DNA of 64,000 bases, from NCBI RefSeq assembly GCF_017497985.1, contig NZ_JAGDFV010000002.1, positions 98,863 to 162,862 on the forward strand. Reading direction: 5' to 3'. The DNA is from Meiothermus sp. CFH 77666 (GTDB taxonomy: Bacteria; Deinococcota; Deinococci; Deinococcales; Thermaceae). Positions 18,469 to 28,048 of this stretch are shown in pieces. Under the pieces are notes generated by a model that was not told where the DNA came from, made no database searches, and saw nothing but the letters and a program-made list of their open reading frames with translations. Position 1 is the first letter of the stretch. Every line of letters begins with the position of its first letter. The translations under genes were made by a program, and so were the position numbers.

Positions 18469-19352
18469 AAATCCGCCTCCCGCAGGTTGGCCCGGCTGGC
18501 CAGATAAGCCCCGGTGGCCCCCAGCAGCACCGCCAGCACCAGCATGGCCAGAGCGGCCCGGATCAGGTCGCCCTCGGCCAGCACCGGCACGAAGGGCAGC
18601 AGGTTTTGCAGCGCCTCGGCCAGAAAGCGATACGACACAACCCCCAGCCCCAACGCCACCAGGCCCGCAGCCAGGGTGAGCAGCGTGCCCTCGGCCACAA
18701 ACGGCCCCTGGATAAAGCGCCGGGTGGCCCCTACCAGTTGCATCACCCGCAGCTCCTCGCGGCGGTTTTCGATGGAGAGCCGGATGGTGCCCATCACGCT
18801 AAAAAGGGTGTCCAGGAGCAGCAGCACAATCAAAATATTCACCGCCACCCGCAAGCCCGCCAGCACCCGCACCAGTTGCTCGGTAAGGGCGCCCCCGTAC
18901 TCCACGCTGTCCACCCCTTCAATCCGCGCCACCCGCCGCCCCACCTCGCGCACCTGCTGGGGGTCGGTCAGTTTGAGCCGGATGGTGTCGGGGAGGGGGT
19001 TCTGGATGAACTCTCGAGCCTGAGCCAGGTAGGGGTAGTCGAGCTGGAGGGTGGCCAGGGCCTCTTCTTTGGTTTGCAGCTTGGCCTCGCTCACCTCGGG
19101 CCAGGTTTTGATCTCGTTCAGAATGGCGGTGGCCTGGGCCTCCGGCTTGAGAAAGGCGGCCACCTCCAGTTCGCGCTCGAGGGAGGCTACCACCCGATCC
19201 AGGTTCCACAGCACCAATCCCAGCAAAAATAGCAGCGAAAACGATACCAGGGCGGTAAAAAAAGTGGCCAGCGTACTGGTCAGGTGTTGGCGCAGCGAAC
19301 GAAAGGCCTGGGAAAGGGCATACACGACCTTCAGTGTACAGTTTGTACTCAA
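18465..19352 (-). CDS. ftsX: Cell-division protein FtsX
   Basis: The ORF has 295 residues with four membrane segments (about 28-50, 178-200, 225-250, 268-288). The extracellular loop between the first two has the FtsX pattern AAFLKPEAQATAILNEIKTWPEV...PLPDTIRLKLTDPQQV. The C-terminal FtsX domain includes NRREELRVMQLVGATRRFI. FtsX works with FtsE to control EnvC-type hydrolase activators during division. The first codon is TTG 19352, but GTG 19325 lies seven bases after a TACACT box, which fits a leaderless start. No ftsE is adjacent; the upstream gene is glycerate kinase. Confidence 0.93.
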   Translation of the reverse strand: MSTNCTLKVVYALSQAFRSLRQHLTSTLATFFTALVSFSLLFLLGLVLWNLDRVVASLERELEVAAFLKPEAQATAILNEIKTWPEVSEAKLQTKEEALATLQLDYPYLAQAREFIQNPLPDTIRLKLTDPQQVREVGRRVARIEGVDSVEYGGALTEQLVRVLAGLRVAVNILIVLLLLDTLFSVMGTIRLSIENRREELRVMQLVGATRRFIQGPFVAEGTLLTLAAGLVALGLGVVSYRFLAEALQNLLPFVPVLAEGDLIRAALAMLVLAVLLGATGAYLASRANLREADL

Positions 19353-19385
19353 ATTTTATGTGAATTAGCCCTTAGAAGCGACTTT

Positions 19386-20636
19386 CTACTCGACTACCAG
19401 CACCCGCAAATCGTTGAGGTTATTTGCGGTCTCGCCGGTGACGAGCAGGTCGTTCATGGCCGCAAAAAAGCCGTGCGAGTTGTTTTGCCGCAAAAAGGAT
19501 TTGAGGTCTAGCCCCTGCCCCCTGGCCCTTTCCCAGGTGTCGGGTTGCCAGATGGCCCCGGCGGCCAGGGTATTGCCGTCAATCCCGTCGGAGTCGGCGG
19601 CCAGGGCCCAGAGGCCCTCCTGGCCCAGATAAAAGCCCAGCCAGGCCAGAAACTCCTGGTTGCGCCCGCCCTGCCCCGAACCGCGCACCGTGACACTGGC
19701 CTCGCCTCCGGAGAGCAGCACAACGGGGGGCCGGAAGGGCTCTTTGTGGGTGCGGATGCTCTGCACCAGGTTGGCGTGGAAGCGGGCCAGCTCGCGGGCC
19801 TCGCCCTGGAAACGGTCGGAGAGGATCACGGCCCGATAGCCCTGGGCCTGCCAGTAGGTGCGGGCGGCCTCGAGCAGCCCCTGGTTGCTACCAATCAGAC
19901 GGTTTTCCACCCGCGCAAACAGGGCTTCCCCCGGTTTGGGCGACTCGGGCAGGGCGCCCTGTACCCCCTGGGTCAGGTGGGCTCGCACCTCGGGGAAGTC
20001 CAGGCCGTACTTGTCCAGAACCCCCAGCGCATCGGCAAAGGTGCTGGGGTCGGGCACGGTAGGCCCAGAGGCAATCACCGCGAAGTCGTCGCCGGGCACG
20101 TCGGAAAGGTACAGGGCCAGAATGCGGGCCGGGGTCGCCGCTGCCAGCCGCCCACCCTTGAGGCCCGAGATGTGCTTGCGGACTGCGTTGATCTCCTGAA
20201 TATCGGCCCCGGAGCGAAGTAAGGCCTGCGTCAAAGCCTGTTTGGTGGCTAGATCAACGCCCCACGGCGCACACATCAGGGCGCTGCCACCCCCCGAGAC
20301 CAGCAGGAGCAGCAAATCGTCCGGCTTCAATTTCGAGACCGCTTGCAGGATGGCCTGCCCGGCCTGCACACTCTTCTCGTCGGGCACCGGGTGGCTGGCG
20401 GGCAGGATGCGCCCATTGGGCCATTGGGGCCAGACCCGCCCCGCCTCGGCCTTGGGAACCGCTATAAAAGGAGCCTGCGGAAACCGCGCCAAAGCGGCCT
20501 CGAGCATACTCAGCGCGGCTTTCCCCACCGCCACGATGAGCGCCGGGGATGCTTCGGGCAGGTGTTGTTCGGTGAGGCGGGCCGGGTGGGTTTGCGCCAG
20601 GGCGTATTGGAAGCTGGCCACAAGCTGCTCGCGCAT
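19386..20636 (-). CDS. Glycerate 2-kinase (MOFRL family)
   Basis: ATG 20636 lies seven bases after a TACAAT box (20644-20649 on the plus strand), so it is chosen over longer forms; the product has 416 residues. It has the GckA N-terminal domain (VAVGKAALSML, ASHPVPDEKS, LLLVSGGGSALMCAP, INAVRKHISGLKGGRL, YLSDVPGDDFAVIASGPTVPD) and the C-terminal MOFRL motif (LLSGGEASVTVRGSGQGGRNQEFLAW, ALAADSDGIDGNT, NDLLVTGETANNLNDLRVL). It phosphorylates glycerate to 2-phosphoglycerate. With the upstream glc genes it would complete glycolate use. Confidence 0.95.
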   Translation of the reverse strand: MREQLVASFQYALAQTHPARLTEQHLPEASPALIVAVGKAALSMLEAALARFPQAPFIAVPKAEAGRVWPQWPNGRILPASHPVPDEKSVQAGQAILQAVSKLKPDDLLLLLVSGGGSALMCAPWGVDLATKQALTQALLRSGADIQEINAVRKHISGLKGGRLAAATPARILALYLSDVPGDDFAVIASGPTVPDPSTFADALGVLDKYGLDFPEVRAHLTQGVQGALPESPKPGEALFARVENRLIGSNQGLLEAARTYWQAQGYRAVILSDRFQGEARELARFHANLVQSIRTHKEPFRPPVVLLSGGEASVTVRGSGQGGRNQEFLAWLGFYLGQEGLWALAADSDGIDGNTLAAGAIWQPDTWERARGQGLDLKSFLRQNNSHGFFAAMNDLLVTGETANNLNDLRVLVVE

Positions 20637-20682
20637 AACCGGCATTGTACGCAAAAAAAGAGCGCACAGACCGGCTATCCAC

Positions 20683-20717
20683 AATTCGCTTTTGGCCTTC
20701 AGCTTTCAGCTTTCGGC
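20683..20717 (-). repeat. Degenerate heptamer tract between glcF and glycerate kinase
   Basis: Read on the minus strand there are five units from 20717, beginning GCCGAAA and GCTGAAA. The tract ends 34 bases before the -10 box of the kinase gene and begins five bases past the glcF stop. Confidence 0.75.
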
Positions 20718-20721
20718 CATC

Positions 20722-22002
20722 TCATGAGGGGCCTTCCTGGAGGGCCGTTTGGGCATAGGCCCGCTCGAGCAGCTCCACCGTGTGCAGCACCGGAAGCTCA
20801 CGCCCCAGCTTTTTGAGGTGGGTCTGGATCTGGGTGAAGCAGCCGATGTTGCCCGTGACCACCACCTCGGCCCCGGTAGCCAGGATGTTGCGGGCCTTGC
20901 GCTCGCCCAGGGTGGCGGCAATGGCGGGCTGCTCGAGGTTATATGTACCCGCCGAGCCGCAGCAGAGCTCGCCCTCGGGAATTTCCACCAGTTCCACCCC
21001 CGGAATGCTCCGGAGCAGCTGGCGCGGTTCGGCCCGCACCCCCTGGGCATGGGCCAGGTGGCAGGCGTCGTGGTAGGCCACCTTGAGGGGCCGCTTCAGG
21101 GGCGGCACTTCCTTCAGGCCGAGCTCCACCAGGAAGACCGAAACATCCTTCACCCTGGCGGCCAGTTCAGCAGCCTGGGCTTGCTCGGGCTCGCCGTGGA
21201 AGAGCATGGGGTACTCCTTGAGGCCCGAGCCACAGCCGGCGGCGTTGGTGAGGATGGCGTCGTAGTCGCCGGCAAAGGCTTTGAGGTTGGTGCGGGCAAA
21301 CTGCAAGGCCCGCCCCCGTTCGCCGGTGTGCAGGGCCAGCGCCCCGCAGCAGCTCTGGTCTTTGGGAATCACCACCTCGACCCCGTTCTGGGCCAGCACC
21401 CGCAGGGTAGCACGGTTGAAACCCGGTTGCAGCACCTGCTGGGCGCAACCGGCCAAAAAGGCCACCCGGGCCCGCCGAGGGCCCTCGGCGGGGATGACCT
21501 CGGGGAGGGGTTCGCTCTTGGGGAGAGCCTCGGGCAGAAGCTCGAGGGGGGCCTTCAGCATGGGCGGCAGCAGCGGTTGAACCAGCTTGCCCAGCCGCCC
21601 CAGCCACGCCGCCGCCCGGAAGCGGGCCGGGTAGGGGAGGGTCTCCTGCAGGCCGATGCGAAAGAGCTTCTGGAAGGGGGAGCGGTGGCGCCTGGGCTCG
21701 CTCCAGCCCCGGTAGGTGGAGATGAGTTCGCCGTAGGGCACCCCGCTGGGGCAGGCTGTTACGCAGCCCTGGCAGCCCAGGCACTTGTCCAGGTAGGGCT
21801 GGGCTTCCTCCATCTGGAGGTTGCCCTCGAGCACCTCCTTCATCAGGAAGATGCGCCCGCGGGGCGAGTCCATTTCCTCGCCGAGCACCTGGTAGGTGGG
21901 GCAGGCCGGCAGGCAGAAGCCACAATGCACACACGCCTCGATGGCGTGAGCCATAATTTCGCCCTGGGGGCCCAGCTGTTCGACATCAATCTTGTGCTGC
22001 AT
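20722..22002 (-). CDS. glcF: Glycolate oxidase iron-sulfur subunit GlcF
   Basis: Start ATG 22002 follows AGGAA, giving 426 residues; the ORF could begin five codons earlier. Two 4Fe-4S sites ([12 protein letters not shown] and [12 protein letters not shown]) are followed by two CCG domains of the heterodisulfide-reductase type ([10 protein letters not shown]...[12 protein letters not shown] and [13 protein letters not shown]...[11 protein letters not shown]). It passes electrons from GlcD/GlcE to the quinone pool. The start overlaps the end of glcE by 17 bases. Confidence 0.95.
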   Translation of the reverse strand: MQHKIDVEQLGPQGEIMAHAIEACVHCGFCLPACPTYQVLGEEMDSPRGRIFLMKEVLEGNLQMEEAQPYLDKCLGCQGCVTACPSGVPYGELISTYRGWSEPRRHRSPFQKLFRIGLQETLPYPARFRAAAWLGRLGKLVQPLLPPMLKAPLELLPEALPKSEPLPEVIPAEGPRRARVAFLAGCAQQVLQPGFNRATLRVLAQNGVEVVIPKDQSCCGALALHTGERGRALQFARTNLKAFAGDYDAILTNAAGCGSGLKEYPMLFHGEPEQAQAAELAARVKDVSVFLVELGLKEVPPLKRPLKVAYHDACHLAHAQGVRAEPRQLLRSIPGVELVEIPEGELCCGSAGTYNLEQPAIAATLGERKARNILATGAEVVVTGNIGCFTQIQTHLKKLGRELPVLHTVELLERAYAQTALQEGPS

Positions 22003-23080
22003 AGGGTTCCTGCGCAAACTTGCCCTGCGGGTCGAGGGCTTTGGTCACCTTGTGGCCCATGGCCTGCCCCAAGTCTATTCCAATCTGGGGCCGATGCGTA
22101 GCGCCCTTCAGAACCAGACCAGACAAGCCCTGGGCCTGGAGGAGGGCATCGAGCGCCTTCAGCTCTGCGTTCCAGGCCAGGTAGAGCAGGTGGCCCGCAC
22201 TCAGGTAGCGCCGTGGGGCCTGGCCCAGGGCCTGTTCCAGGGCCGGGATGCGCCGGGCCGTGAGGGCCACTTTTACCAGGGCCCCTTCGCCCAGGTTCAG
22301 CTCGTTCAGGCTGCGCCAGTAGGCCGTTTCAGCCTCGCCACTCAGGGGCTCGCCCCCCCGCCCCAAAAAAGCCTGGAGTCGTTCCAGCCGGGCCGGTAGG
22401 GCCTCTGGCAAACCGCCCAGCCGCAGAACCAGGGTGCCAGGCGGTTGCAGGTCGAGCGCGTAGAGCTCGATGGGGGAGCCTGCCAGCCGGTAGAGGGCCT
22501 CGAGGGCCGCTTCCAGGCCGGGAAAATTGACCAGCAGGGTGGCGGTGGCTTTGGGAGCGGGAAACACCTTAAAAGCCACCTCGGTCAGGATGCCCAGCCG
22601 CCCCAGGCTGCCCACCATCAGCTTGGGCAGGTCGAACCCGGCGGCGTTCTTGACCACCTTGCCCCCGCCCCGCACCAGCTGGCCCTCGCCATCTACAAAC
22701 TGCACCCCCAAAATGAAATCCCGCAACCCGCCGTAGCGCTGGCGCATCGGGCCCGAGAGCCCCGCCGCTACCGTGCCGCCCAGCGTCGCCCCCTGTGCTA
22801 CCAGGGGCGGGTCGAAGGGCAGGTACTGCCCGTGCTGGGCCAGCAGGGCTTCCACCTCAGCCAGCCTGGTGCCGGCCCGGGCCACAAACACATACTCGCT
22901 GGGGTCGTACTCCAGCACCCCCGAGAGGCCGCTCATATCAAGCACGGTCTGGCCTTCGTGGGGCCTCGAGAGCGCAGGCTTGCTGCCGCCCCCTCGGGGC
23001 AGGAGGTGGCGGTGTGTGCGCACGGCCTCCTGGACTTCGGCAGCGCTGGTGGGCTGAAGGGGGGGAGTGCTCACCTCCAC
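21986..23080 (-). CDS. glcE: Glycolate oxidase FAD-binding subunit GlcE
   Basis: The product has 364 residues from GTG 23080. It has the FAD-binding type 4 domain ([99 protein letters not shown]). It forms the glycolate oxidase complex with GlcD and GlcF. Gene order is glcD-glcE-glcF, 21 bases after glcD. Confidence 0.95.
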   Translation of the reverse strand: MEVSTPPLQPTSAAEVQEAVRTHRHLLPRGGGSKPALSRPHEGQTVLDMSGLSGVLEYDPSEYVFVARAGTRLAEVEALLAQHGQYLPFDPPLVAQGATLGGTVAAGLSGPMRQRYGGLRDFILGVQFVDGEGQLVRGGGKVVKNAAGFDLPKLMVGSLGRLGILTEVAFKVFPAPKATATLLVNFPGLEAALEALYRLAGSPIELYALDLQPPGTLVLRLGGLPEALPARLERLQAFLGRGGEPLSGEAETAYWRSLNELNLGEGALVKVALTARRIPALEQALGQAPRRYLSAGHLLYLAWNAELKALDALLQAQGLSGLVLKGATHRPQIGIDLGQAMGHKVTKALDPQGKFAQEPYAAQD

Positions 23081-23101
23081 CCCCTGGCCTTGGGGGAACG
23101 C

Positions 23102-24541
23102 TTACTCACGCGAGATCACCCCTGCTTTCTCGAGCGGGTGCGCCCCGTGGAACTGAAGCGCGGGGGCCTCGCCGGGAAACATCTTGCCCCGGTTGGCAAG
23201 CTCCAGGGGGTCGAGGGCCAGGCGAATGCGCCGCATGGCGGCGAGGTCGGCCTCGGCGAACATCTCCGTCATATAGGCCTTTTTCTCCATGCCCACCCCG
23301 TGCTCCCCGGTGATGGAGCCGCCCAGGGCCACGCATAGCTTCAGAATTTCTCCGGCCAGCTCCTCGGCCCGCTCCAGCTCCCCCGCTATGCGCCCGTTGT
23401 AAAGAATCAGGGGATGCAGGTTGCCGTCGCCGGCGTGAAAAACGTTGGCCACCCGCAGGCCGTAGCGGGCCGAGAGCTTTTCAATTTCAGCGAGGGCCTG
23501 GCCCAGCCGGGAGCGGGGCACCACCCCATCCTGCACGATGTAATCCGGCGAGAGCCGCCCCACCGCCGAGAAAGCGGCCTTGCGCCCTTTCCAGATTTTC
23601 AGGCGCTCCTCGTTGCTCCGGGCCACCCGCACCTCGTAAGCCCCCGACTTCTGGATGACCTCCTCCAGGTAGCGGGCTTCGGCCTCGACCTGGGGGGTCT
23701 CGCCCTCGAGCTCCACAATCAAAAGGGCGCGGGCCTCCAGGGGATACCCGGCCTTCACGGCAGCCTCGGCGGCCTCAATGGCCAGCGAGTCCATAATCTC
23801 CATGGCGCCCGGCAAGAGCCCCGAGGCCACCACCGCCGCCACGGCTTCACCGGCTTTGGCCAGCGAGTCGTAGGCGGCCAGCACGGTGTGGTAGGTCTCG
23901 GGCTTGGGCAGCAGGCGAAGGGTAATTTCGGTGGCGATGCCCAGCAGCCCCTCGCTGCCCACCAGCAGCCCCAGCCAGTCGGGGCCGGTGTTTTCCAGGC
24001 TTTCGCTGCCCAGTTCTACGGTTTCCCCATCCGGCAGTACCACCCGGGCGGCCAGCACGTGGTTGGAGGTCATGCCGTACTTGAGGCAGTGGGCCCCGCC
24101 GGAGTTGAAGGCCAGGTTGCCGCCAATGGTCGAGACCGGTTGCGAGGAGGGGTCGGGGGCGTAGTAGAGGCCATAGGGCGCGGCGGCGTTGGAAACCTGG
24201 AGGTTGATGAAGCCCGGTTGTACCACCGCAATCCGTTCCTGGGGGTCGAGCCGCAACAGTCGGTTCATGCGGTTGAGGCCGATCAAAAGCCCCCCGTCAA
24301 TGGGCAGCGACCCCCCTGACAGGCTGGTACCGGAGCCCCGGGCCACATAGGGAATCTGGTGCTTCGCGCACCAGCGCACCGCCGCCTCCACCTCCGCATG
24401 GCTTTCGGGCAGCACCACCGCCAGGGGCCGGGCCCGGAAGGCCGTGAGGGCGTCAGATTCATAAGGCACCAGCTCGCCCGGCCTGTGCAGCAAGCGGCCT
24501 GGGGGAAAGAGGCGCTCGAGCTCGCTCAGCGCAGCATGCAT
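23102..24541 (-). CDS. glcD: Glycolate oxidase FAD-linked subunit GlcD
   Basis: The product has 479 residues and starts at ATG 24541 after AAGGAG. The FAD domain shows [53 protein letters not shown] and [25 protein letters not shown]. The C-terminal part contains [15 protein letters not shown] and [20 protein letters not shown], with the metal or substrate histidines of the GlcD/D-lactate dehydrogenase group. It oxidises glycolate (or D-lactate) to glyoxylate (or pyruvate). It is the first gene of the glcDEF operon, with a predicted promoter at 24611-24639. Confidence 0.95.
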   Translation of the reverse strand: MHAALSELERLFPPGRLLHRPGELVPYESDALTAFRARPLAVVLPESHAEVEAAVRWCAKHQIPYVARGSGTSLSGGSLPIDGGLLIGLNRMNRLLRLDPQERIAVVQPGFINLQVSNAAAPYGLYYAPDPSSQPVSTIGGNLAFNSGGAHCLKYGMTSNHVLAARVVLPDGETVELGSESLENTGPDWLGLLVGSEGLLGIATEITLRLLPKPETYHTVLAAYDSLAKAGEAVAAVVASGLLPGAMEIMDSLAIEAAEAAVKAGYPLEARALLIVELEGETPQVEAEARYLEEVIQKSGAYEVRVARSNEERLKIWKGRKAAFSAVGRLSPDYIVQDGVVPRSRLGQALAEIEKLSARYGLRVANVFHAGDGNLHPLILYNGRIAGELERAEELAGEILKLCVALGGSITGEHGVGMEKKAYMTEMFAEADLAAMRRIRLALDPLELANRGKMFPGEAPALQFHGAHPLEKAGVISRE

Positions 24542-24610
24542 ACGGTCTCCTTGCCAGTGGAGATATATCCAGACTTCTTTGCCATCTTGAGGGCCTCCGG
24601 CTCTGCTTTG

Positions 24611-24639
24611 AAGCTAGTGGCTACCCGTTGTTTTGTCAA
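24611..24639 (-). promoter_or_regulatory. Predicted promoter of the glcDEF operon
   Basis: On the minus strand TTGACA (24639-24634), a 17-base spacer and TAGCTT (24616-24611) form a good -35 and weaker -10, some 70 bases before the glcD ATG. Confidence 0.6.
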
Positions 24640-24711
24640 TAAATGAAACTATTTTTTATTAAATGGAAAACAAAAGACTCAGGGCGGGCCTGGATGTTGT
24701 GGGCTTAGGGC

Positions 24712-26277
24712 TTACGACTTTTCCTCGAGCCTGGCGGATTTGAAAATGCCGGTGCCTTTTCTGCCGACTCCGTATACTTTGTCGGGCTTGGGAAAAGTCT
24801 GGCTATCACGTACCCGGTTCATCACCAGACCCAGGGTCTGGGCCCCGACCCGCTTGAGGATATCCAGGGCCGAGCGCAACTGGCGCCGGTCGGTCTGGCC
24901 TTCGCGCACCACCATCAGCACCCCGGAAACATAAGGGGCTATGATCAGGGTATCGGTTACACTCAGCACGGGCGGGGTGTCAATGATGATTATGTCGTAC
25001 TGGCCGCTCTCCTTGAGATGAGCAATGAAGGGACGAAACATCTCGGAGAGCAAGCGGGGGGGGTTCTCGAGGGGTTGCAGACAGGGAATCAGGTACAGGT
25101 TGTTCTCGACCAGGGTGGGCTGAGGGTGTATGCGGGGCAGGTTGACCAGTACGCTCACGATGTCCTGGCCCTTGGTGATGCGAAACTCCTGGTGCAGCAC
25201 CGGTTTGCGGCTGTCCAGGTCAATCAGCAGGGTGAGCTTACCTGCTTTGGCGCAGGCCCGCGCCAGGCTGATGGCCACACTACTTTTGCCCTCGAGGGCT
25301 GCCGGACTGGTAATGGCGATAATTCGTGGGCTGCCCCCTGCAATGGTGTGGGTCACGCTGATGTCAAGGTAGCTGGCCACTTCAGGGGAGAGGGTGCGCC
25401 CTGTGCCCGCCGGCATCTCGGGAAACTCACCCAGTATGGGCAGTGAGGTCAGGCTGAAGGCTTCGTCGGCGTTGCGTACATTGCGTACACTGGTTTCCCG
25501 TAATAGGAGCAAGCCGAAGGCGAGTACCAGCCCCACCAGGAAAGCCACCACCGCATACAGCGCAGGACGCGGACTGGTAGGACGGACGGGGGCAACGGCC
25601 CGATCTATCAGGGAGAGCTGCCCGCTGGCACTACGTTCTAAGGCCCGAACCAGATCAATGTCCCGCAGCAAGGAGGCTTGCAAAGTGCGCAGACCGGACA
25701 GGCTCTCTGCACCTTGATTGGAGGCTTGGCTGATCTGATTTTTCACTACCGCGAGTTGAGCTTCCAGCGACTCCCGGTAGCTCCCAAAACTGCCCCGCAC
25801 GCGCTCGTCGTCCCAGCGGATAAGGCTGGTGGCCCAGATGTTGGCAAGCTGGGCTGCTTGTTGCGGGTTGGGGCTCCGTACACTCAGAATAATGACGTTA
25901 GAGTTTTGGCCTTGGATGGTGCGTACCCGAGCGTTGCGGGTAAACAGCTCGAGGTCGCGCGGCTCGCTGGGTAGGTTGGCGGCTTGGAGAGTGCGTCCCA
26001 GTACTAGGTTGCTGAGGGCGGCCTCACGGTAAGCTTCGGCATCAATGAGGTTCTGGGAAGGTAGCGTGCCTAGAAGATTGCTGCCCGAAAAAGCGCTGCT
26101 TTGTGCCGCCAGCAGGCGGGAGCTGGCCTGGTAAGTAGGAACCTGCAACCAGGAAAAGAAGAATGTCAGGAACCCCAAAGAAGCGGCAAACAATAGCAGT
26201 CTCCACCCATTACGGCGCAGTATCTGACCCAGGCGCACCAGGTCAATTTCGGGTTCCTGTGGAATTTGCTGAATCAT
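24712..26277 (-). CDS. Wzc-like polysaccharide co-polymerase with BY-kinase domain
   Basis: The 521-residue protein has an N-terminal Wzz domain with two membrane segments (about 28-45 and 231-262) and a P-loop kinase domain: LEGKSSVAISLARACAKAGKLT (Walker A-type EGKS), LLIDLDSRKPVLHQ (Walker A'), IIIDTPPVLSVTD (Walker B). These are the features of bacterial tyrosine autokinases that control chain length and export of exopolysaccharide. The C-terminal tyrosine cluster is nearly absent (one Tyr near the end), so autophosphorylation may be reduced. It borders the polysaccharide genes on the opposite strand. Confidence 0.88.
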   Translation of the reverse strand: MIQQIPQEPEIDLVRLGQILRRNGWRLLLFAASLGFLTFFFSWLQVPTYQASSRLLAAQSSAFSGSNLLGTLPSQNLIDAEAYREAALSNLVLGRTLQAANLPSEPRDLELFTRNARVRTIQGQNSNVIILSVRSPNPQQAAQLANIWATSLIRWDDERVRGSFGSYRESLEAQLAVVKNQISQASNQGAESLSGLRTLQASLLRDIDLVRALERSASGQLSLIDRAVAPVRPTSPRPALYAVVAFLVGLVLAFGLLLLRETSVRNVRNADEAFSLTSLPILGEFPEMPAGTGRTLSPEVASYLDISVTHTIAGGSPRIIAITSPAALEGKSSVAISLARACAKAGKLTLLIDLDSRKPVLHQEFRITKGQDIVSVLVNLPRIHPQPTLVENNLYLIPCLQPLENPPRLLSEMFRPFIAHLKESGQYDIIIIDTPPVLSVTDTLIIAPYVSGVLMVVREGQTDRRQLRSALDILKRVGAQTLGLVMNRVRDSQTFPKPDKVYGVGRKGTGIFKSARLEEKS

Positions 26278-26535
26278 ACCTCTTCGATTATAGGCGCTAC
26301 GCAGGCAACCGATGGTTGAATCGGCACTAAGGTGTTATCGCTCGTTCCGTAGCCCAGGTTACTGCTTTTGCCACGGTCGCAACGAATATTTCCATCCTCA
26401 CTCAATGATCCGAGGCGTTTGCTTCGTGGGCTTGGTTTAAGCTAACAATAAATGAAACGCGCCTTGGAAATCCATCAGATATTTTGCGGAAACTTTGGTC
26501 TGACATAGCAGTACCATTGCCTTGATGGGTCTACC

Positions 26536-27867
26536 GTGACGAACAAACTGCGCATTCTTAACAACCTGGGCCGAAAGCTTCCTCAGCGAGCAGGGTGGGC
26601 GCTGGTAGATCAGGCCCTGTACGGGGTTTCCAATTTCCTGGCCAATACCCTTATGGCGCGCTGGCTCGAGCCCGATGCCTATGGTGCGTTTGCCTTTGGC
26701 TGGATGATTCTCATTATGTCGTATCAATTGCAGAATCCCTTGATTGTTGAACCGATGTTGGTATTCACTGCCAATCGTTTTCGCCTAGCCCCTTATACCT
26801 ATCAGCAGATTGTGGTGCAACTAAACTGGCTGTTGTCCTTAGGGCTCTCTGCAGGGGCGATTGGCCTGGCGTTGCTACAACGTCATTCAAACTATTTCTG
26901 GATTTATCTGGGCCTGGCGCTGGCATTTCCGCTTGTGCTGTATGCCATGGCGGTAAGGCGTATTTGTTATGCCAATCTGACCCCCGCTTTTTCGGCGCAG
27001 GGAGGGTTGGTCTACCTGCTGATCTTCGTGAGCTTGGCCTGGCTAGCCTGGCAGACCAACTGGTTGAGCGCCTTCTCAGCGCTCTGTTTTGTGGGTCTGG
27101 CCTCTTATGGCGCGGGTTGGTGGGTGGAACGTAGTTGGAAGCGGACAGCTGCCCCATCGGCCAGAATAGGCTCCAGCCCACTGCGGGGCTCCCGACTTTG
27201 GCTTGCACTGGTGCGAGTGGTTTTGCGCAGTCACTGGCACTATGGCCGCTGGGGGCTACCTTCCAGCTTCTTGTGGGTGTCTGTAGCAACTATTCCCTAT
27301 TTGATTTTGGTGCGTACGCATGGGTTGGAAACCGTAGCCCAACTGCGGGTTTTGGAGAATACGGCCCTGCCGGTATTCAGCGTGATGGCTGCTTTCAACT
27401 CCCTGTTGATTCCTTCATTTGCTCGAGCCCAGACAAAAAAGGCTTTGTCGAGCTTGATACTACGGTACATTTTACTCTTCTCTTTCATGGGATTATCAGC
27501 CTGGCTGGTGCTAGGGGCTTTTCACAGCAAAGTTTTTTGGATTTTGTATGGAGATAACTACCAACAAATAAGCTTTTACCTGCTCATGTACGGTTCAGTT
27601 CCTTTCCTGGCGGGTGTGGCGGGTGTGTTCTTAGCGGCTTTGCGCTCCCGCGAACGGGTGCAATGGGTAACCTTGATTTACACCCTGGCCACCATATTTG
27701 TCTTGGTTTTTGGATTCCCTGCCATCCAATCACATGGTCTTGCTGGAGCAGTGGTCACCATTTGCGCGGTCAACTTGCTGCAGATCATCTTATCGGCGTT
27801 GTTTTGGTGGCGCTATAGCCGCATTGATACACCTGGGAGAATTGGAAAAGGTACCCATCAACATTAA
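26536..27867 (+). CDS. Wzx-like polysaccharide flippase
   Basis: The 443-residue protein starts at GTG 26536 and consists almost only of membrane helices (at least ten). It has the MATE/MVF-like repeat order of O-antigen translocases: QRAGWALVDQALYGVSNFLANTLMARWLEP at the start, PLIVEPMLVF in helix 2-3, and GLPSSFLWVSVATIPYLILV after the middle loop. It is predicted to flip undecaprenyl-linked oligosaccharides across the membrane. It opens the plus-strand part of the polysaccharide locus and has lower GC than its neighbours. Confidence 0.83.
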   Translation: MTNKLRILNNLGRKLPQRAGWALVDQALYGVSNFLANTLMARWLEPDAYGAFAFGWMILIMSYQLQNPLIVEPMLVFTANRFRLAPYTYQQIVVQLNWLLSLGLSAGAIGLALLQRHSNYFWIYLGLALAFPLVLYAMAVRRICYANLTPAFSAQGGLVYLLIFVSLAWLAWQTNWLSAFSALCFVGLASYGAGWWVERSWKRTAAPSARIGSSPLRGSRLWLALVRVVLRSHWHYGRWGLPSSFLWVSVATIPYLILVRTHGLETVAQLRVLENTALPVFSVMAAFNSLLIPSFARAQTKKALSSLILRYILLFSFMGLSAWLVLGAFHSKVFWILYGDNYQQISFYLLMYGSVPFLAGVAGVFLAALRSRERVQWVTLIYTLATIFVLVFGFPAIQSHGLAGAVVTICAVNLLQIILSALFWWRYSRIDTPGRIGKGTHQH

Positions 27868-27940
27868 TGCCTTGTTATTCTTCACTTAATTTGGCCCGCA
27901 GAAAACCCGGACATCATTACAGTTGGGAAGGTAGCTCTAT

Positions 27941-27967
27941 GCACACAATATCAGTTGAGCTGTGTGC
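27941..27967. promoter_or_regulatory. Palindrome upstream of the beta-helix lipoprotein gene
   Basis: GCACACA (27941-27947) and TGTGTGC (27961-27967) are perfect inverted repeats with a 13-base centre, 82 bases before the predicted start. It may be an operator or an RNA hairpin; the sequence does not decide. Confidence 0.4.
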
Positions 27968-28048
27968 GGTAACGTTTTTGTGACAACCGTGTTGTTCTAT
28001 GCCCTTTGCATGAGCAACCTTCACCCTTCCTTTGTAGGTGAGTCCAGC

